Part shown: one piece after another, positions 58,954-64,000 of the stretch
Numbering within the stretch: the stretch's first letter is position 1
Layout of the letters: each line of letters starts with the position of its first letter
NCBI RefSeq assembly: GCF_041435335.1
Contig: NZ_CP108430.1
Coordinates: 7,467,001-7,531,000, forward strand
Origin: Streptomyces sp. NBC_01283
GTDB taxonomy: Bacteria; Actinomycetota; Actinomycetes; Streptomycetales; Streptomycetaceae
Direction of reading: 5' to 3'
Length of the DNA: 64,000 nucleotides
The notes under the pieces: model-generated
Told to the model about the DNA's origin: nothing
The model's input: only the letters and a program-made list of their open reading frames with translations
Databases searched by the model: none
Made by a program: the position numbers and the translations under genes

Positions 58954-60240
58954 ATGAGCAAGACCCTGATCCGTGGTGCGAAGGTCCTTGGCGGCGAGCC
59001 CCAGGACGTCCTGATCGACGGCGAGACGATCCTCGAGGTGGGGACCGGCATCGACGCGGGCGACGCGACCGTGGTCGAGGCCGAGGGCAAGATCCTGCTG
59101 CCCGGCCTCGTCGACCTGCACACCCACCTGCGCGAGCCCGGCCGCGAGGACTCCGAGACCGTCCTGACCGGTACGCGGGCCGCCGCGTCCGGCGGCTACA
59201 CCGCCGTGTTCGCCATGGCCAACACCTTCCCCGTCGCCGACACCGCCGGTGTCGTCGAACAGGTCTACCGCCTCGGCCAGGAAGGCGGCTACGCGGACGT
59301 CCAGCCCATCGGCGCCGTCACCGTCGGCCTGGAGGGCAAGAAGCTCGCCGAGCTCGGCGCCATGCACGAGTCCGCGGCCGGCGTCACCGTCTTCTCCGAC
59401 GACGGCAAGTGCGTCGACGACGCCGTGATCATGCGCCGCGCCCTGGAGTACGTGAAGGCGTTCGGCGGCGTCGTCGCCCAGCACGCGCAGGAGCCTCGCC
59501 TCACCGAGGGCGCCCAGATGAACGAGGGCGTCGTCTCCGCGGAGCTCGGCCTCGGCGGCTGGCCCGCCGTCGCCGAGGAGTCGATCATCGCGCGTGACGT
59601 GCTGCTCGCCGAGCACGTGGGCTCGCGGGTGCACATCTGCCACCTGTCGACCGCCGGATCCGTCGAGATCGTCCGCTGGGCGAAGTCGCGCGGCATCGAC
59701 GTCACCGCCGAGGTCACCCCGCATCACCTGCTCCTGACCGACGAGCTGGTCCGCTCGTACAACCCGGTCTACAAGGTCAACCCGCCGCTGCGCACCGAGC
59801 GCGACGTCATGGCGCTGCGCGAGGCCCTGGCCGACGGCACGATCGACATCGTCGCCACCGACCACGCCCCGCACCCGCACGAGGACAAGGACTGCGAGTG
59901 GGCCGCGGCCGCCATGGGCATGGTGGGCCTGGAGACGGCGCTCTCCGTCGTCCAGCAGACGATGGTCGAGACGGGCCTGCTGACCTGGGCCGCGGTCGCC
60001 GACCGGATGTCCGTCAAGCCCGCCCGGATCGGTGGCGCCACCACCCACGGCCGCCCCGTCTCGGCAGGTGAGCCCGCGAACCTCACGCTTCTCGATCCGG
60101 CTTACCGTGGTGTCGTGGACCCCGCGGGCTTCGCCTCGCGCAGCGGCAACACCCCCTACGAGGGCCGTGAGCTGCCCGGTCGCGTGACGCACACGTGGCT
60201 GCGGGGCCGCGCCACGCTCGTCGACGGGAAGCTCGCGTGA
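58954..60240 (+). CDS. pyrC: Dihydroorotase
   Basis: 428 residues from ATG 58954. It is a class I dihydroorotase of the amidohydrolase superfamily. The zinc-site segments are D-L-H-T-H-L-R-E, the Asp/His regions near V-F-S-D-D-G-K and I-C-H-L-S-T-A, and T-D-H-A-P-H. It closes carbamoyl aspartate to dihydroorotate. Its stop overlaps the GTG of the next gene by 4 bases. Confidence 0.97.
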   Translation: MSKTLIRGAKVLGGEPQDVLIDGETILEVGTGIDAGDATVVEAEGKILLPGLVDLHTHLREPGREDSETVLTGTRAAASGGYTAVFAMANTFPVADTAGVVEQVYRLGQEGGYADVQPIGAVTVGLEGKKLAELGAMHESAAGVTVFSDDGKCVDDAVIMRRALEYVKAFGGVVAQHAQEPRLTEGAQMNEGVVSAELGLGGWPAVAEESIIARDVLLAEHVGSRVHICHLSTAGSVEIVRWAKSRGIDVTAEVTPHHLLLTDELVRSYNPVYKVNPPLRTERDVMALREALADGTIDIVATDHAPHPHEDKDCEWAAAAMGMVGLETALSVVQQTMVETGLLTWAAVADRMSVKPARIGGATTHGRPVSAGEPANLTLLDPAYRGVVDPAGFASRSGNTPYEGRELPGRVTHTWLRGRATLVDGKLA

Positions 60241-60833
60241 CATCTCTGATCTCTGCCGCCGCAGGAAACGCCGCCGTGCTCGCCGCCGAGAAGAAGTCGG
60301 CGGACGTGACGGACTGGGCCGCTCGCGCGGGCTGGGTCGTCGGACTGCTGCTCTTCATCGCGCTCGTCTACTGGCTGATGCGCGAGGGCTGGAAGTGGCG
60401 CGGCACGCTCCAGGGCGACCTGCCGCCGCTTCCCGTGGTGCCGGATGACCCGGGCCCGGCGAGACTTGAGCTGACCGGCCGCTACCACGGCTCGACCACG
60501 GCAGGGCAGTGGCTGGACCGCATCGTGGCGCACGGCCTCGGTACCCGCAGCCGCGTGGAGCTGACGCTCACGGACGCGGGCCTCGATGTCGTACGCCCCG
60601 GGGCGGCCGACTTCTTCGTCCCGGCCGCACAGCTGCGCGAGGCCAGACTCGACAAGGGCATCGCCGGAAAGGTCCTCGCGGAGGGCGGTCTGCTGATCGT
60701 CACGTGGGAGCACGGCGAGAAGCTGCTCGACTCGGGCTTCCGCTCGGACCACGCGGCCGAGCAGGCCCAGTGGGTCGAGGCCATCAACAACATGATCAAC
60801 ACGACCAGCACGAAGGAAGGCACCGCACGATGA
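60237..60833 (+). CDS. Membrane-anchored PH-like protein in the pyr operon
   Basis: 198 residues from GTG 60237 (GTGA overlap with pyrC). One membrane helix (about 30-50, [13 protein letters not shown]) is followed by a cytoplasmic domain. Its strands ([16 protein letters not shown]) and a final helix look like a small PH/GRAM-type barrel. Function unknown. The same kind of protein stands between pyrC and carA in Mycobacterium. It overlaps carA by 4 bases, so its product is made together with the pathway enzymes. Confidence 0.85.
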   Translation: MTSLISAAAGNAAVLAAEKKSADVTDWAARAGWVVGLLLFIALVYWLMREGWKWRGTLQGDLPPLPVVPDDPGPARLELTGRYHGSTTAGQWLDRIVAHGLGTRSRVELTLTDAGLDVVRPGAADFFVPAAQLREARLDKGIAGKVLAEGGLLIVTWEHGEKLLDSGFRSDHAAEQAQWVEAINNMINTTSTKEGTAR

Positions 60834-61973
60834 CGACCTCCACCAGGGGAGCCCACAAGACTCCCGCCGTACTCGTCCTGGAGGACGGCCGCATCTTCCG
60901 CGGCCGCGCCTACGGGGCCGTGGGGGAGACCTTCGGCGAAGCGGTGTTCTCCACCGGCATGACCGGCTACCAGGAGACGCTCACCGACCCCTCGTACCAC
61001 CGCCAGGTCGTCGTCATGACGGCCCCGCACGTCGGCAACACGGGCGTGAACGACGAGGACCCCGAGTCGAAGAAGATCTGGGTCGCCGGCTACGTCGTGC
61101 GCGACCCCGCGCGCGTGCCCTCCAACTGGCGCTCGCAGCGCACGCTCGACGAGGAACTCGTCAACCAGGGCGTCGTCGGCATCAGCGGCATCGACACGCG
61201 TGCCCTCACCCGCCACCTGCGCGAGAGCGGCGCCATGCGCGTCGGGATCTTCTCCGGCAACGCACTCCCGGACGAGGGCGTGATGCTCGCCGAGGTCCGT
61301 CAGCAGCCCGAGATGAAGGGCTCGGACCTCGCCGCCGAGGTCGCCACCAAGGAGACGTACGTCGTCCCCGCGATCGGCGAGAAGCGCTTCACCGTCGCCG
61401 CCGTCGACCTCGGCATCAAGGGCATGACCCCGCACCGCATGGCCGAGCGTGGCATCGAGGTGCACGTCCTGCCCGCGACCGCGACCGCCGAGGACATCTA
61501 CGCGGTCCAGCCCGACGGCGTGTTCTTCTCCAACGGTCCCGGCGACCCGGCGACCGCGGACGGCCCCGTCGCCGTCATGCGGGCCGTCCTGGAGCGCAAG
61601 ACCCCGCTGTTCGGTATCTGCTTCGGCAACCAGATCCTCGGCCGCGCCCTCGGCTTCGGCACGTTCAAGCTGAAGTACGGCCACCGCGGCATCAACCAGC
61701 CCGTGCAGGACCGCACGACCGGCAAGGTCGAGGTCACCGCGCACAACCACGGCTTCGCCGTCGACGCGCCGCTCGACAAGGTCTCCGACACCCCCTACGG
61801 GCGCGCCGAGGTCTCCCACGTGTGCCTCAACGACCAGGTGGTGGAGGGGCTCCAGCTCCTCGACCAGCCCGCGTTCAGCGTCCAGTACCACCCCGAAGCC
61901 GCCGCGGGTCCGCACGACGCCGCGTACCTCTTCGACCGCTTCGTATCTCTGATGACCGCAGAAGGAGCCCAGC

Positions 61974-61981
<8 letters not shown>
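60830..61981 (+). CDS. carA: Carbamoyl phosphate synthetase, small (glutaminase) subunit
   Basis: 383 residues from ATG 60830 (ATGA overlap). It releases ammonia from glutamine for CarB. The N-terminal domain is followed by a class I amidotransferase with nucleophile Cys in F-G-I-C-F-G-N-Q and the His/Glu pair Y-H-P-E. It serves both pyrimidine and arginine synthesis. The GTG of carB lies inside its last codons, an 8-base overlap. Confidence 0.98.

Positions 61982-64000
<2,019 letters not shown>

Overview
This is a high-GC actinobacterial chromosome segment, almost certainly from a Streptomyces. ssgB (SsgA-like sporulation factor) and bldD (developmental master repressor with its c-di-GMP motif) occur only in this kind of organism. 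Third codon positions are nearly all G or C, and GTG and TTG starts are common. From memory the gene order follows the S. coelicolor interval from ssgB to carB. Much of it (thrS-HIT-PI synthase-acyltransferase-pimA, pdxST-yebC, ruvCAB, yajC-secDF-apt-rel, hisS, alaS-ruvX-mltG-aroE, aroCKB-efp-nusB, pyrRBC-X-carAB) also matches the chromosomal backbone of Mycobacterium. I see no insertion sequence, prophage, CRISPR array or secondary-metabolite cluster.

Layout. 1-9.6 kb is the least conserved part: a truncated Tat-exported DUF4832 protein, a CGNR zinc-finger regulator, ssgB, a PGPGW membrane protein, two identical tRNA-Val(CAC) genes on either side of a large membrane protein and an SRPBCC protein, and a small nuclease-like group (DEDDh exonuclease, divergent from a DUF4365/PD-(D/E)XK-like protein and an unrecognised coupled partner). 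9.7-20.6 kb holds thrS, a potassium channel, a HIT hydrolase, an EF-G-like protein with degenerate GTPase motifs, and the phosphatidylinositol / PI-mannoside operon. 20.8-32.7 kb holds PLP synthase, yebC, the Holliday-junction resolvasome, the SecDF translocon module, apt and the (p)ppGpp synthetase/hydrolase.

32.8-41.1 kb holds a DUF349 protein and a cyclophilin on the minus strand, then a glyoxalase II-like hydrolase with hisS, a VKOR, rarA, a DUF1524 nuclease-like lipoprotein and rpsD. 41.1-49.3 kb holds a STAND ATPase, two small envelope proteins, alaS, ruvX and mltG. 49.3-56.4 kb is the shikimate set (aroE, aroC, aroK, aroB), a P-loop kinase, a degenerate M24 peptidase homologue, efp and nusB. 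56.6-64 kb is bldD, divergent from the pyrimidine operon pyrR-pyrB-pyrC-(membrane protein)-carA-carB, with carB cut by the window edge.

Regulation visible in the sequence: a palindromic BldD-type operator just upstream of bldD; a PyrR-binding RNA hairpin whose stem contains the pyrR ribosome-binding site; a pair of 24-bp repeats ahead of relA; a long leader ahead of rpsD; and several long perfect hairpins at operon ends. The strongest candidates for undescribed biology are the 6.9-9.6 kb nuclease-like group and several paralogues that keep a family fold but have lost catalytic residues.
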